Of a stretch of DNA of 64,000 bases, positions 7,492-15,943 are shown piece after piece; the stretch's first letter is position 1, and every line of letters starts with the position of its first letter. Source of the stretch: Arthrobacter sp. ISL-28 (GTDB taxonomy: Bacteria; Actinomycetota; Actinomycetes; Actinomycetales; Micrococcaceae); NCBI RefSeq assembly GCF_018613875.1, contig NZ_JAGGPJ010000002.1:22903-86902 (forward strand), in the 5' to 3' direction. The notes under the pieces are model-generated. The model searched no databases. It was given only the letters and a program-made list of their open reading frames with translations, and was not told the DNA's origin. The position numbers and the translations under genes are program-made.

Positions 7492-8781
7492 CTAGGGGGT
7501 GAGAACGCGGGTGGTGCTTGGCTTGTTGGGGGTGGTGGTGCTGTAGTCAGCGGTCTTGAAATGCGACGGCGCGAAGGGGCTGACGCGGACAACGTCACCA
7601 ATCACGATCACGGCAGGATTCGCGACGCCAGTGGCCTCGGCCTGGTCGGCGATCGTCGCGAGGGTCCCGATGGTCACGCGCTGGTTCGGCAGGTAGCCGT
7701 TTTCAACAATACCAACCGGGGTCTCCGCCGGCAGGCCGGCTTTGCCCAGGGCGGACGCGGATTCGCGCAACTGGCCGACTCCCATGAGCAGGATCACGGT
7801 GTGGTCGGCGCGGGCCGGAACCTCGGAGAGTTCCTCGTGGCCGGTGACCACGCTGAAGCCCTTGGCGAGCCCGCGGTGCGTCACGGGGATGCCGGCGGCT
7901 GCGGGGACGGAGATCGCAGACGTGACACCCGAGACCACCTCGACCTCGACGCCGTGCTGCCGGCAGAATTCAGCTTCCTCGCCGCCACGGCCAAGGACGT
8001 AGGGGTCCCCGCCCTTGAGGCGCACCACTCGGTGCCCCTGCAGCGCCTCTTCGACGAGAATCCGGTTGATCTCGGCCTGCGGAACGGGGTGGTGTCCGGG
8101 GGTCTTGCCGACTTCGATGACGCGGACGTCGGGGGCGAGTTCGTTGAGGAGTTCGCGCGGGCCGAGGCGGTCTGCCACAACGACGTCGGCCTGACCCAAC
8201 AGCCGGCGGCCGCGGACGGTGATGAGGCCGGTGTCCCCCGGGCCGCCGCCCACGAGGGCAACGGACCCCTGGTGATTGAGCTTGTCGACATCCTTGGGGA
8301 TCCGGCGGCGGCGCAGCGGGAGGTCGCCGGTTTCCAGCGCGGTGGCCACGGCGTCACGGAGTGCCATGGCGCGGCGCGGGTCCCCCCCGGCGTTGACGGC
8401 GATCTTGACGTCGTCCACCACGGCGACGGCGGGAGTCCAGGCGGCAGAGGCTTCGTGGTCGGAGGCATTGACGCACCAGATCCGCTGCGTCTCGGCGTCG
8501 GCCGATACCTGGGCGTCCACAGCGGCATCGCCGGTGGCGGTCTGAACGAACCAGACGCCGTCGACGTCGGAAGGAGCGTAAGCGCGCGGCTCCCAGGTGA
8601 GCAGGCCGGGGTCGGCAAGTTCACGGAGCGCGGCGGAGGCAACGGGAGCGACCACGGTGACGCGGGCACCGGCGTCGAGCAGGCCCTTTGCGCGGCGTGC
8701 AGCCACCGGTCCGCCGCCCACCACGAGCACGGGGCGGCCGAGCAGGCGCAGTGCCGTTGGGTAGATGTCCTGAATTGCCAT
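7492..8781 (-). CDS. cysG: Siroheme synthase: precorrin-2 dehydrogenase / uroporphyrinogen-III methyltransferase
   Basis: Bifunctional enzyme of 429 residues for siroheme, the cofactor of sulfite reductase. Residues 1-about 165 are the NAD-dependent precorrin-2 dehydrogenase half, with Rossmann motif VLVVGGGPVAARRAKGLL and later VNASDHEASAAW. Residues about 173-415 are the SAM-dependent uroporphyrinogen-III C-methyltransferase, with VALVGGGPGDTGLITVRG, VVVADRL, the VRLKGGDPYVLGRGGEE motif and the PVTHRG loop. A separate CbiX-type ferrochelatase is encoded at 21753-22517, so the chelatase step probably does not depend on this protein. The start ATG at 8781 is followed upstream by an element shared with two other sulfur operons. 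Fpr lies downstream on the same strand. Confidence 0.95.
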   Translation of the reverse strand: MAIQDIYPTALRLLGRPVLVVGGGPVAARRAKGLLDAGARVTVVAPVASAALRELADPGLLTWEPRAYAPSDVDGVWFVQTATGDAAVDAQVSADAETQRIWCVNASDHEASAAWTPAVAVVDDVKIAVNAGGDPRRAMALRDAVATALETGDLPLRRRRIPKDVDKLNHQGSVALVGGGPGDTGLITVRGRRLLGQADVVVADRLGPRELLNELAPDVRVIEVGKTPGHHPVPQAEINRILVEEALQGHRVVRLKGGDPYVLGRGGEEAEFCRQHGVEVEVVSGVTSAISVPAAAGIPVTHRGLAKGFSVVTGHEELSEVPARADHTVILLMGVGQLRESASALGKAGLPAETPVGIVENGYLPNQRVTIGTLATIADQAEATGVANPAVIVIGDVVRVSPFAPSHFKTADYSTTTPNKPSTTRVLTP

Positions 8782-8824
8782 GAATCAACGGTAGGGCCGC
8801 GTCACATTCCCCAACAACGGCAAC

Positions 8825-8865
8825 GGAAACACCAGTTCACGCAAGGTAACGCTGCGTCACATAAG
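8825..8865 (-). promoter_or_regulatory. Shared sulfur-operon upstream element, cysG copy
   Basis: Beginning 44 bases before the cysG start, this 41-base stretch reads (gene strand) TGTGACG, then GCGTGA, then GTTTCC. It matches the stretch before the SsuA-like gene (14397-14437) over most positions, and part of the stretch before sir (21564-21600). All three lie at the same distance from their start codons. Promoter plus operator is the likely identity; the regulator is not known. Confidence 0.6.
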
Positions 8866-8982
8866 TTTCTGCCCAGGTTCAAGCCCGGCGCGTGCATGCG
8901 GGACGAAGAATGTCTGTGACAAGCCCTACAATAACTGCGATCGGGATCTCCGATCAGTCTCAACATGGGGGAAGGGGACTCG

Positions 8983-11181
8983 TTGTCTCTGCACGAAAAC
9001 GTCCGTACTCGGACGTGCCCTGGTCTTGTCGCCAGGTGCATTGCCACAGCCGGCAGCATTGCTTTGCTTGCCGGGTTTTTGATGGCTCCGGCAGCACAGG
9101 CGCTGCCGATGGAAACCGGCACTGTCACGGAGCCCGCGCCAGCTCCGGTTGATCCGCCCGCGGAAGAGCAGCCTCCAGTCGAGGCTACGCCGACGGAAAC
9201 TATACCCACTGAAGTGACGCCAACTGAGGGGGCACCTACGGAGGAGGCACCGGCTGCTGAGGCACCGGCCGAGGAGGCACCGGCTGCTGAGGCACCGGCC
9301 GAGGAGGCGCCTACGGAGGAGGCACCGGCTGCTCCCGAAAACATCGGTCTGCCTGCGGTTGAAGGGGATCCCGTCGTCGGCGGCTCCCTTTCCTCCACCG
9401 GCGGACAGTGGACCGGAGCCGGCTGGATCAAGTACAGCTGGATCATCGACGGCGTTCCCAGCCAGACTGCCGGTCATGCGATTGGCGAAGCTGATATCCT
9501 GCAGATCCTTCCGGCCATGGCCGGAAAAAGCATTCAACTCACCGTGGTGGCTTCGCCTGACGCACAGACTCCCGGAACCGAAGTTTCAGCCCTTCCGGTG
9601 ACGGTGCGCCCGGCAGCCTTCACAGGGGTTGCGTGGAGCAACCTCGTGACGGGCAGGCCGGCCGTGGGCCAGGAACTATCGTTGAGCGCTCCCCAGTGGG
9701 ATAACTCCGCCAGCCATGGCACGCTCGCCTACCAGTGGTTTCGCGGAGCCGTTGCCATCCCATCGGCAACAGCCTCCCGCTACACAGTTACCGCCGCCGA
9801 TGTTGGACAGAAGCTGTGGGGCAAAGTGACGCTGTCCGCCCCAGGCTTCTCGTCGGTGGAACTGGCCTCCGCCCAGGTCACCGGGGTCATCGCGACCTTT
9901 GTTACCGCACCGGTGCCTACCGTCAGCGGAACGGCCCGCGTGGGCCAACTGCAAACAGCGAATGCAGGAACGTGGGCGCCCTCCGGTGCCGCCCTGTCCT
10001 ATCAGTGGTACCGCGGCACGGCTGCCATCACCGGAGCAGTCGGCCGAACCTACACAACCACGGCGGCCGACTACGGGAAGGCCCTCAAAGTGCGGGTCCG
10101 GGCAACCAAGGCCGGCTTCGCGACAGTCGATCGCTACTCGGCCGCACGCACGATCTACGCCGGAACCATCGTGGCCACCAGGTCCCTTCGCGTGACGGGT
10201 GTTCACCGGTACGGACAAACGCTGGGGATCTATCAAGGCTGGACGTCCGGCGTCACCATCAAGTACCAGTGGTATCGCAATGGCGTCGCGATCAGGGGTG
10301 GGACAGGTCCCGCGCTTTATCTCAGCAGCGGCTACATCGGTTCCAGGGTGAATGTGAAAGTCACAGTTTCCAAGGCCGGATACACCACCCGCTCGTCCAC
10401 CACCGCAGCCGTCACCGTGGGCAAAGCACTGATCACACTGAAGACGGCGCCCCGGATCAGCGGTGCGACGTCGCTCGGATCGACCCTGACGGCCAACGTG
10501 GGCACGTATTCGCCGGCTCCGGCCGCGTATGCCTACCAGTGGTACCGCAACGGCGCCGCGATTTCGGGGGCAATTTACCGAACCTACCGTCTCACTGCGG
10601 CGGACAACGGCCGCTCCATGACGGTTCGCGTCTCCGCCAGACTGGCCTACTACGACATACGGGTCACCATGAGCGCGGCGCTGAAGCTGCCGGTCTGGGC
10701 CGTGACAGTGCTTCGCGGTGACGGCATCTACCGGGTTGGAACTCAGATCAAGCCGGGGCTGTATAAGTCCACGGGCGGATCCTTCTGCTACTGGGCACGG
10801 CTCAGCGGGTTTTCGGGAAACCTTGATGACATTAACGCGAACGACATCGTCACCGGAATCACCTACGTCCAGATCCTTCCTGGTGATGTCGGTTTTGAGA
10901 GCGACGGCTGTGGTGCCTGGACCACGGTCCCATCCACCGGGGCCAGGGCAACACAAATCAGCAAGGATGGCATTTACCGAGTGGGGATCGATATCCTCCC
11001 CGGCACGTATTACGGCACCAGCAGGGGAAGCTCGTGCTACTGGACAACTCTGAGCGGATTTAGTGGAAGCTTCGACGAGATCTACGACAATTACTATGGT
11101 TCCGCAAGGATCATCGTGACCATTCCGTCCTGGGCCAGAGGCTTCGAAGTCAGCGGCTGCGGTACCCTGACGCGCGGCTGA
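8983..11181 (+). CDS. Secreted multi-domain Ig-like repeat protein
   Basis: Large exported protein of about 732 residues. The TTG at 8983 is preferred as start: the ATG 18 bases upstream lies inside a GGGGAAGGGGA stretch that makes an ideal ribosome-binding site for TTG. A signal peptide (GSIALLAGFLMAPAAQA, cleavage near residue 39) is followed by a Pro/Glu/Thr-rich spacer of EAPA/TPTE units. Five domains of about 85 residues follow, each with a YQWYRNGxAI core and TAADxGxxxxVRV (bacterial Ig-like, wall or surface type). Two C-terminal units of about 75 residues share DGIYRVGxxIxPGxY, CYWxxLSGFSG and GCG, probably disulfide-stabilised. No sortase motif or transmembrane anchor is seen at the end. 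Role in adhesion or wall binding is inferred. Confidence 0.85.
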   Translation: MSLHENVRTRTCPGLVARCIATAGSIALLAGFLMAPAAQALPMETGTVTEPAPAPVDPPAEEQPPVEATPTETIPTEVTPTEGAPTEEAPAAEAPAEEAPAAEAPAEEAPTEEAPAAPENIGLPAVEGDPVVGGSLSSTGGQWTGAGWIKYSWIIDGVPSQTAGHAIGEADILQILPAMAGKSIQLTVVASPDAQTPGTEVSALPVTVRPAAFTGVAWSNLVTGRPAVGQELSLSAPQWDNSASHGTLAYQWFRGAVAIPSATASRYTVTAADVGQKLWGKVTLSAPGFSSVELASAQVTGVIATFVTAPVPTVSGTARVGQLQTANAGTWAPSGAALSYQWYRGTAAITGAVGRTYTTTAADYGKALKVRVRATKAGFATVDRYSAARTIYAGTIVATRSLRVTGVHRYGQTLGIYQGWTSGVTIKYQWYRNGVAIRGGTGPALYLSSGYIGSRVNVKVTVSKAGYTTRSSTTAAVTVGKALITLKTAPRISGATSLGSTLTANVGTYSPAPAAYAYQWYRNGAAISGAIYRTYRLTAADNGRSMTVRVSARLAYYDIRVTMSAALKLPVWAVTVLRGDGIYRVGTQIKPGLYKSTGGSFCYWARLSGFSGNLDDINANDIVTGITYVQILPGDVGFESDGCGAWTTVPSTGARATQISKDGIYRVGIDILPGTYYGTSRGSSCYWTTLSGFSGSFDEIYDNYYGSARIIVTIPSWARGFEVSGCGTLTRG
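9241..9300 (+). repeat. Perfect 30-bp tandem repeat in secreted protein spacer
   Basis: Two identical 30-base units (9241-9270 and 9271-9300) encode EEAPAAEAPA twice, followed by a third degenerate unit. This is a length-variable spacer candidate because perfect in-frame tandem repeats expand and contract easily. Confidence 0.9.
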
Positions 11182-11190
11182 CAAACGGAC

Positions 11191-11238
11191 AGCAGAAAGC
11201 CCGACGGCGGTGGTCGCCGTCGGGCTTTCTTGTTGGCT
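11191..11238 (+). terminator. Terminator, first of two near-identical copies
   Basis: Strong stem GAAAGCCCGACGGCG / CGCCGTCGGGCTTTC with a 5-base loop and TTGTT tail, 10 bases after the secreted-protein stop. The whole 48 bases recur at 11367-11414 with one mismatch. Confidence 0.9.
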
Positions 11239-11256
11239 TTTACTGCGGCTCACGTT

Positions 11257-11345
11257 CCGCCGTCGTGGGGCACATTGGCGGCGATTTCGCCCCGGGAGAG
11301 CCTCATCACCGGCGTGTCCGTGTCGATGTGCCCCAAGTTGGCGGC
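11257..11345 (-). repeat. Dispersed short repeat, copy 1 (inverted orientation)
   Basis: An 89-base element with imperfect inverted ends (CCGCCGTCGTGGGGCACAT at one end, complement of CCGCCAACTTGGGGCACAT at the other). Two further copies in the opposite orientation are at 23711-23796 and 24701-24787, sharing GGGGCAC, GACACGGA, ACGCCGG and CCCACGACGG. No conserved reading frame is seen, so it is taken as non-coding. Confidence 0.75.
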
Positions 11346-11366
11346 AGGCGCAGGCGCACGGCAGGC

Positions 11367-11414
11367 AGCAGAAAGCCCGACGGCGATGGTCGCCGTCGGG
11401 CTTTCTTGTTGGCT
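11367..11414 (-). terminator. Terminator, second copy, serving the ABC operon
   Basis: Same 48 bases as 11191-11238 with a single G-to-A change in the loop. It is 14 bases from the end of the minus-strand permease gene and is probably its terminator. The two copies are direct repeats enclosing 128 bases that contain a dispersed element. Confidence 0.85.
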
Positions 11415-11427
11415 GTGGCGGAGGTGT

Positions 11428-12435
11428 TTAGCGCGTGCTCCCGGCCAGGAGGCCGCGGCGCTGAAGCAGGCGTTTCTCTACCGGGGCGAAAACGAGCAGT
11501 TCGATCAGGATGCCCACAGCGAGGATCAGCAGGATCGCGGACATCACAATGGTCATGTCGGCGAGGTCGCGGCCCTGGTTCAGCATGGAGCCAAGCCCGA
11601 AGCCGATGGTGCCGCCCACGGCGATGATTTCCGCGGCCATGAGGGAGCGCCAGGAAAAAGCCCAGCCCTGTTTGAGCCCGCCGAGGTAACCGGGAAGGGC
11701 CGCAGGGAGGATGATCTGCACGGCCATCTGCAGGCGTGACGCCCCCAAAACCGTGCCGACACTGCGGTACTGCGGCGGGATCTGGTCCACGCCGGAAATC
11801 AGCCCATTGATGATGGACGGGATGGCGCCCATGAACACCACGAAGTACACGGTTGCGTCGGTGAGGCCGAACCAGATGATCGCGGCCGGCACCCAGGCCA
11901 CCGAAGGCAGGACCTGAAGCCCGGAGATCAGCGGACCGAACGCCCGGCGCAGCGGCGCCACCTGGGCCAGCAGCAGGCCGATCGGCGTCGCGATCACCAC
12001 GCTGATCAGGAAGCCCATGAGTCCGCGCTGCAGCGAGGTCCACACAGCCTCCTGCAGCGACCCCTCGGCCCACAGCGTGCCGAACTGGCCCAGCACGTCC
12101 ATCGGGCCGGGCACCTGGTCGCGGCGCTTGAAGCCGAGCGAGACGTAGAACTGCCAGACGAGAATGAGTACCACGAGCGCCGCCACCGGCAGCAGAATGC
12201 GGCTCCAGTCGATCCCCGGCTTGCGGACGGCATCGGACTGCAGGGAGTCCAGCCCCGATTCGAGTTCGCGCAGGTCAGCCGAGCCGGTGGAGGAACGGGT
12301 CAGGGCCGCGTGGACTTTCCGGTTTTCCGAGGGGGTTGAGCTTGTTGCCTCGTCGGTTTCAGCAGACTCGACAGGCTCGACCAGCGGGGCCTCGACCTTG
12401 GGCGTCTCCGCCACGGGAGATGAATTACTTGGCAT
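11428..12435 (-). CDS. ssuC: ABC transporter permease, NitT/TauT/Ssu type
   Basis: Membrane subunit of a sulfonate/nitrate/taurine-class importer, 335 residues. A 70-residue acidic, Pro-rich cytoplasmic tail precedes six helices: ILLPVAALVVLILVWQFYV at about 81-99, then helices in the binding-protein-dependent permease domain. The EAA loop signature is GASRLQMAVQIILPAALPG, which docks on the ATPase. Residues GPLISGLQVLPSVAWVPAAIIWFG are typical of the SsuC/TauC/NrtB family. The gene overlaps the ATPase gene by 11 bases and is last in the operon substrate-binding protein, ATPase, permease. Sulfonate as substrate is inferred from the shared upstream element with cysG and sir, and nitrate or taurine cannot be excluded. 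Confidence 0.88.
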   Translation of the reverse strand: MPSNSSPVAETPKVEAPLVEPVESAETDEATSSTPSENRKVHAALTRSSTGSADLRELESGLDSLQSDAVRKPGIDWSRILLPVAALVVLILVWQFYVSLGFKRRDQVPGPMDVLGQFGTLWAEGSLQEAVWTSLQRGLMGFLISVVIATPIGLLLAQVAPLRRAFGPLISGLQVLPSVAWVPAAIIWFGLTDATVYFVVFMGAIPSIINGLISGVDQIPPQYRSVGTVLGASRLQMAVQIILPAALPGYLGGLKQGWAFSWRSLMAAEIIAVGGTIGFGLGSMLNQGRDLADMTIVMSAILLILAVGILIELLVFAPVEKRLLQRRGLLAGSTR

Positions 12436-13150
12436 GGCGGCGGATCTCCTCTCGCAGCCGGGCGGTGATGACCCCGGTCAGCTGTCCGGCAAGACCGGCG
12501 TCGGTACGGTGTTCTTCGGTGACGTTCCATTCCTGCACGACTCGGCCCGGCCGTGAGGACAGCAGCAGCACACGCTGGCCGAGCCGGACGGCCTCCCGGA
12601 CGTTGTGCGTCACGAACACGATGGTGCGCCCCGTTTCCTTCCAGATGCGCTCGAGTTCGTCGTGCAGGAGGTCGCGGGTGATGGCGTCCAGCGCCGCAAA
12701 CGGCTCGTCCATGAGCAGCAGCTGCCGGTCTTGGGCCAATGACCGGGCCAGGGCCACGCGCTGGCGCATGCCGCCCGAGAGTTCGTGCGGACGCTTGTCC
12801 CCTGCCTCGGACAGGTGCACGAGTTCCAGCAGTTCGCCGGCCTTGGCGCGGCGAACGGACTTGGCCACACCGCGCAGCTTCAGCGCCAGCTCGACGTTCT
12901 CCCGGGCGGTGAGCCACGGGAACAGTGCCGAATCCTGGAACATGAAGGCGGCGCCGTCGCTGGGGACCTCAAGAGCGCCTGACGTCGGAACCTCCAGTCC
13001 CGCCATGATGTTCAGCAGGGTGGACTTGCCGCAGCCGGACGCACCGAGGAGAGCGACGAACTCGCCCTTGCCGATGGTGGCGTTGACGTCGTCCAGCACC
13101 GGGGCGCCTTCGCCGAAGCGCTTGCCCAGGTTTTCCAGTACGACTGGCAT
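12425..13150 (-). CDS. ssuB: ABC transporter ATP-binding protein, NitT/TauT/Ssu type
   Basis: ATPase subunit of 241 residues energising the importer. Walker A is GASGCGKSTLL near residues 36-46, the signature is LSGGMRQRVALARSL near 128-142, Walker B is LLLMDEPFAALD, and the switch histidine lies in VFVTHNVREAV. The QDSALFPWL Q-loop segment matches the SsuB/TauB family. It is the middle gene of the operon: 50 bases follow the binding-protein gene, and its end overlaps the permease gene by 11 bases, so translation is probably coupled. The start ATG at 13150 (MPVVLENLGKRFGEG) fits family length. Substrate is inferred as for the permease. Confidence 0.92.
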   Translation of the reverse strand: MPVVLENLGKRFGEGAPVLDDVNATIGKGEFVALLGASGCGKSTLLNIMAGLEVPTSGALEVPSDGAAFMFQDSALFPWLTARENVELALKLRGVAKSVRRAKAGELLELVHLSEAGDKRPHELSGGMRQRVALARSLAQDRQLLLMDEPFAALDAITRDLLHDELERIWKETGRTIVFVTHNVREAVRLGQRVLLLSSRPGRVVQEWNVTEEHRTDAGLAGQLTGVITARLREEIRRHAK

Positions 13151-13199
13151 GGTCCCGTCCTTTGTTCGTGGTGCGTGAAATGCTGCGGAGTGTGCGGGG

Positions 13200-14354
13200 C
13201 TAGTCCTGTCCCAGCCCCGCCGCAGAGATTTTGTCCCGCGTCACCGTATTCAGGGCGCGGAGGTCGAAGATGCCGGTGAGGTCGGCCTGCTTGGTGGTTC
13301 CGGCGTCCACACCGTCCTGCAGCAGCTTCTTGAAGGTGCCGGCCAGCGGGTCCACAGTGAACACGATGTTGTTCAACGACCTCTCGATGACGTTCTGCTG
13401 CAGCGCCTTGCCCGAATCCTTTTTCAGCGCGGCGTTAACGACGCTGGCCTTTTCGGCAGCCGGGGTGTCGTTGAGCCACTTCACGGCTTCCACGTGGCCC
13501 TTCAGCAGTCCCTCCACGGTCTCCGGGTGCTCGGCGGCGAACTTCTTGTTCACGATCAGGATGGTGGTGGGGAACTCGCCGGGCTTGCCGGTTTGCGACC
13601 CGTCCCAGAGGTCTTTCTCATCCACCAGGACCTTGGCCCCGGCCTGGAGCACCAGGCGGGAGGCCCATGGCTCCGGCAGCCACGCGCCGTCGAGCTTTCC
13701 GTCCTGGAACAGCTTCAGCGTCTGGGCATTCTCGGTGGGGTTGATCGCGACGTCTCCGCCGCCGTCGGGATTTGTCTTGTAACCCTGCTTGCCGAGCCAG
13801 GCGCGGAGCGCCACATCCTGCGTGCCGCCCAGCTGCGGCGAAGCCAGGGTCTTGCCCTTCAGGTCGGCTGCGGTCTTGATCTCCGGCTTCACCACCAGCT
13901 GGGCCCCGCCGGACGCTGCGCCGGCGATGATGCTGATGGACTCGCCCTTGCTCTTGACGAAGGAGTTGATCGCCGGGTTCGGGCCGATGTACGTGGCGTC
14001 GATGGCGCCGGCGTTCAGCGCCTCGATGGCTGCCGGGCCCGCGTTAAACACCTGCGTGGAGAGCTTGGTGCTGCCGAGATTGTTCTTGATAAAGCCCTCG
14101 TTGACCCCAATCAGGGCCGGGGCGTGCGTGATGTTGCCGAAATAGCCCAGCTTCAGTTCGCTGGCCGGGCCAGTGGGTGCGCCCGATGTGGCGGACGCGT
14201 TTGATTCCCGCGATACGGCGGAGGCCACAACCGCGCCCACGCTGATCAGCAGGACCAAACCCACGGCCAGGGCGATCTCCAGGGCACGCCTCCGCTGGGG
14301 CCCCTGGCTCGCGCCGGCCTCAATGCGGGTCATGCCCGGCCTGGAACTAGTCAT
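13200..14354 (-). CDS. ssuA: ABC transporter substrate-binding protein, sulfonate/nitrate/taurine type
   Basis: Extracytoplasmic binding protein of about 384 residues. The start MTSSRPGMTRIEAG is taken because GGTGA precedes it; another ATG 12 codons upstream is possible. The membrane segment ALEIALAVGLVLLISVGAVVASAV, about 25-48, has no lipobox cysteine, so the protein is either cleaved or stays anchored by this helix. The binding domain begins LKLGYFGNITHAPALIG, with IDATYIGPNPAINSF, GAASGGAQLVV, GKTLASPQLGGTQD and GAWLPEPWASRL, all typical of SsuA/NrtA-like proteins. It is first in the operon and preceded by the sulfur-operon element at 14397-14437, which makes organosulfur uptake the best guess. 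Confidence 0.88.
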   Translation of the reverse strand: MTSSRPGMTRIEAGASQGPQRRRALEIALAVGLVLLISVGAVVASAVSRESNASATSGAPTGPASELKLGYFGNITHAPALIGVNEGFIKNNLGSTKLSTQVFNAGPAAIEALNAGAIDATYIGPNPAINSFVKSKGESISIIAGAASGGAQLVVKPEIKTAADLKGKTLASPQLGGTQDVALRAWLGKQGYKTNPDGGGDVAINPTENAQTLKLFQDGKLDGAWLPEPWASRLVLQAGAKVLVDEKDLWDGSQTGKPGEFPTTILIVNKKFAAEHPETVEGLLKGHVEAVKWLNDTPAAEKASVVNAALKKDSGKALQQNVIERSLNNIVFTVDPLAGTFKKLLQDGVDAGTTKQADLTGIFDLRALNTVTRDKISAAGLGQD

Positions 14355-14396
14355 GAATTCACCATAGGGAGTGTCATAAACACGGTTCAATGGGCC

Positions 14397-14437
14397 GGAA
14401 ACGGGGGGTCACGCAGGTTCATGCAGCGTCACATTCG
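14397..14437 (-). promoter_or_regulatory. Shared sulfur-operon upstream element, ssuA copy
   Basis: Begins 43 bases upstream of the binding-protein start. In gene direction it reads TGTGACG, GCGTGAC and GTTTCC at the same spacing as the copy upstream of cysG. Four Gs or Cs replace bases in the variable parts. Similarity over 41 bases at equal distance from two unrelated genes indicates functional constraint. Confidence 0.6.
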
Positions 14438-14502
14438 GCCACATTAATCCAGGGGACGCCGGTGGCCCCGGATCGCCCCTGCATCCGGCGGTTTCTCCGG
14501 TG

Positions 14503-15669
14503 TCAGTCGCCCTTGACGTTGATGAGCTGCCGCAGCCGGTGCCGGACTTTGACGAGATCTTCGGCGTCGCGCATGACCTGGTCGATGGGCTTGTAGGCTG
14601 CCGGAATTTCGTCAATGAATGCCTCGGTGGCGCGGAATTCAATCCCGTGCATGGCCGCTTTCAGTTCCGCCAGCGAGAACGTCTTGCGCGCTGCGTTCCG
14701 GGAATATTCGCGGCCGGCGCCGTGCGGAGAGGAATTCAACGAAACGGGGTTGCCGAGCCCTTCCACGACATACGAGGCTGTGCCCATGGAACCCGGAATG
14801 AGGCCCGGATCCCCGACCTCAGCCTTGATGGCACCCTTGCGCGACACCCATACTGACTTGCCGTAATGGGTTTCCTGCTGGGTGAAGTTGTGATGGCAAT
14901 TGATGCGTTCCCGCTCCTGCACCCGGCCGCCCACCCAGTTGCCGAACTGGGTGATCACACGGTCCATCATTTCCTCGCGGTTCAGCAGGGCGAAATGCTG
15001 GGCCCAGCGCAGTTCCTTGATGTAACGGTCGAATTCGTGCGTGCCCTCCTCAAGGTAGGCCAGGTCCTGATCGGGCAGCACGATCCGCTTTGCCCTGGTG
15101 ACGCGCTGCGCCACGCCAATGTGGTGTTGCGCGATCTTGTTGCCGATACCACGCGAGCCGGAATGCAGGAACAGCCAGATGGCATCCGTTTCATCCGCAC
15201 ACACCTCGATGAAGTGGTTGCCGGATCCGAGCGATCCCAACTGGAGGTCCCACTTCGCCACGTACAGGCCGGGATCAAACCCGGCCTTCGCTGCCAGCCT
15301 CCTCAGCTCGGCGACGCGCGGTTCGGCCGTGGCAAGGACGTGCCGGTTGCTGTGGCCCGCGGACAGCGGAATGACCCGCTCAATGTCCTCGCGCAGCCGC
15401 CTCCTGTCTTTGGGCAGGTCCTTCAGCGAGTACTGCGTCCGGACCGCGATCATGCCGCAGCCGATGTCCACGCCCACAGCAGCCGGAATGATGGCCCGGA
15501 CAGTCGGGATGACAGACCCCACGGTGGCGCCCTTGCCGAGATGAGCGTCGGGCATCAGCGCCAGGTGAGGATAGATGAACGGCAGCTGCGACGCTGCCAG
15601 CGCCTGCTCGCGCGTCTTCTCATCCAGGATCGAGGCCCAGTTGATTAGCCGGCTGGTGATGGCTTCCAC
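14503..15669 (-). CDS. rtcB: RtcB family RNA-splicing ligase
   Basis: GTP- and manganese-dependent 3'-phosphate RNA ligase, about 388 residues, involved in RNA repair. GTG at 15669 is chosen because GGGAGGGGA lies just before it. Active-site features are DAHLGKGATVGSVIP, GVDIGCGM (metal-binding cysteine), GSGNHFIEV, HSGSRGIGNKIAQHH, the CHHNF pair and SPHGAGREYSR, which contains the histidine that takes up GMP. RYIKELRWAQHFALLNRE is typical of the bacterial branch. No partner such as archease or an RtcR activator is nearby. The gene is flanked by the sulfur ABC operon and an SRPBCC gene and appears to be transcribed alone. Physiological substrate unknown. Confidence 0.95.
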   Translation of the reverse strand: MEAITSRLINWASILDEKTREQALAASQLPFIYPHLALMPDAHLGKGATVGSVIPTVRAIIPAAVGVDIGCGMIAVRTQYSLKDLPKDRRRLREDIERVIPLSAGHSNRHVLATAEPRVAELRRLAAKAGFDPGLYVAKWDLQLGSLGSGNHFIEVCADETDAIWLFLHSGSRGIGNKIAQHHIGVAQRVTRAKRIVLPDQDLAYLEEGTHEFDRYIKELRWAQHFALLNREEMMDRVITQFGNWVGGRVQERERINCHHNFTQQETHYGKSVWVSRKGAIKAEVGDPGLIPGSMGTASYVVEGLGNPVSLNSSPHGAGREYSRNAARKTFSLAELKAAMHGIEFRATEAFIDEIPAAYKPIDQVMRDAEDLVKVRHRLRQLINVKGD

Positions 15670-15825
15670 GACTTCCCCTCCCGCTGGCTGGACTGGCCCG
15701 GCTGCGGCCAAGATCCCGCCGGATCAAGGATGAACTATTGCCCACCGGCCGGGCCCAGTCAAGGGATGCTCTCTGTTGGCTCTCCCCTGACCGGCCCTCC
15801 CCCGCACAAGCGGCCGTGGTCAAGG

Positions 15826-15882
15826 CCGGTTGTGCGGGGCAGGCCCGGCCGTGCGGGGCAGGCCCGGTTGTGCGGGGCAGGC
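15826..15882 (+). repeat. 19-bp tandem repeat, three units
   Basis: Three 19-base units (CCGGTTGTGCGGGGCAGGC and variants, starts 15826, 15845, 15864). Related 19-base units follow the next gene at 16446-16483. The 15670-15943 stretch holds no gene. Confidence 0.85.
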
Positions 15883-15943
15883 GTTGGTTGGGGCTTACCG
15901 TATTTGTGGGCCGGACTTCGGCCCCGAGGAAGGAGACGCAAGC

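Noticed and set aside
11230..11739. Plus-strand frame across the dispersed repeat into the permease gene
   Set aside because: Antisense to the ABC permease and passes through two terminators.
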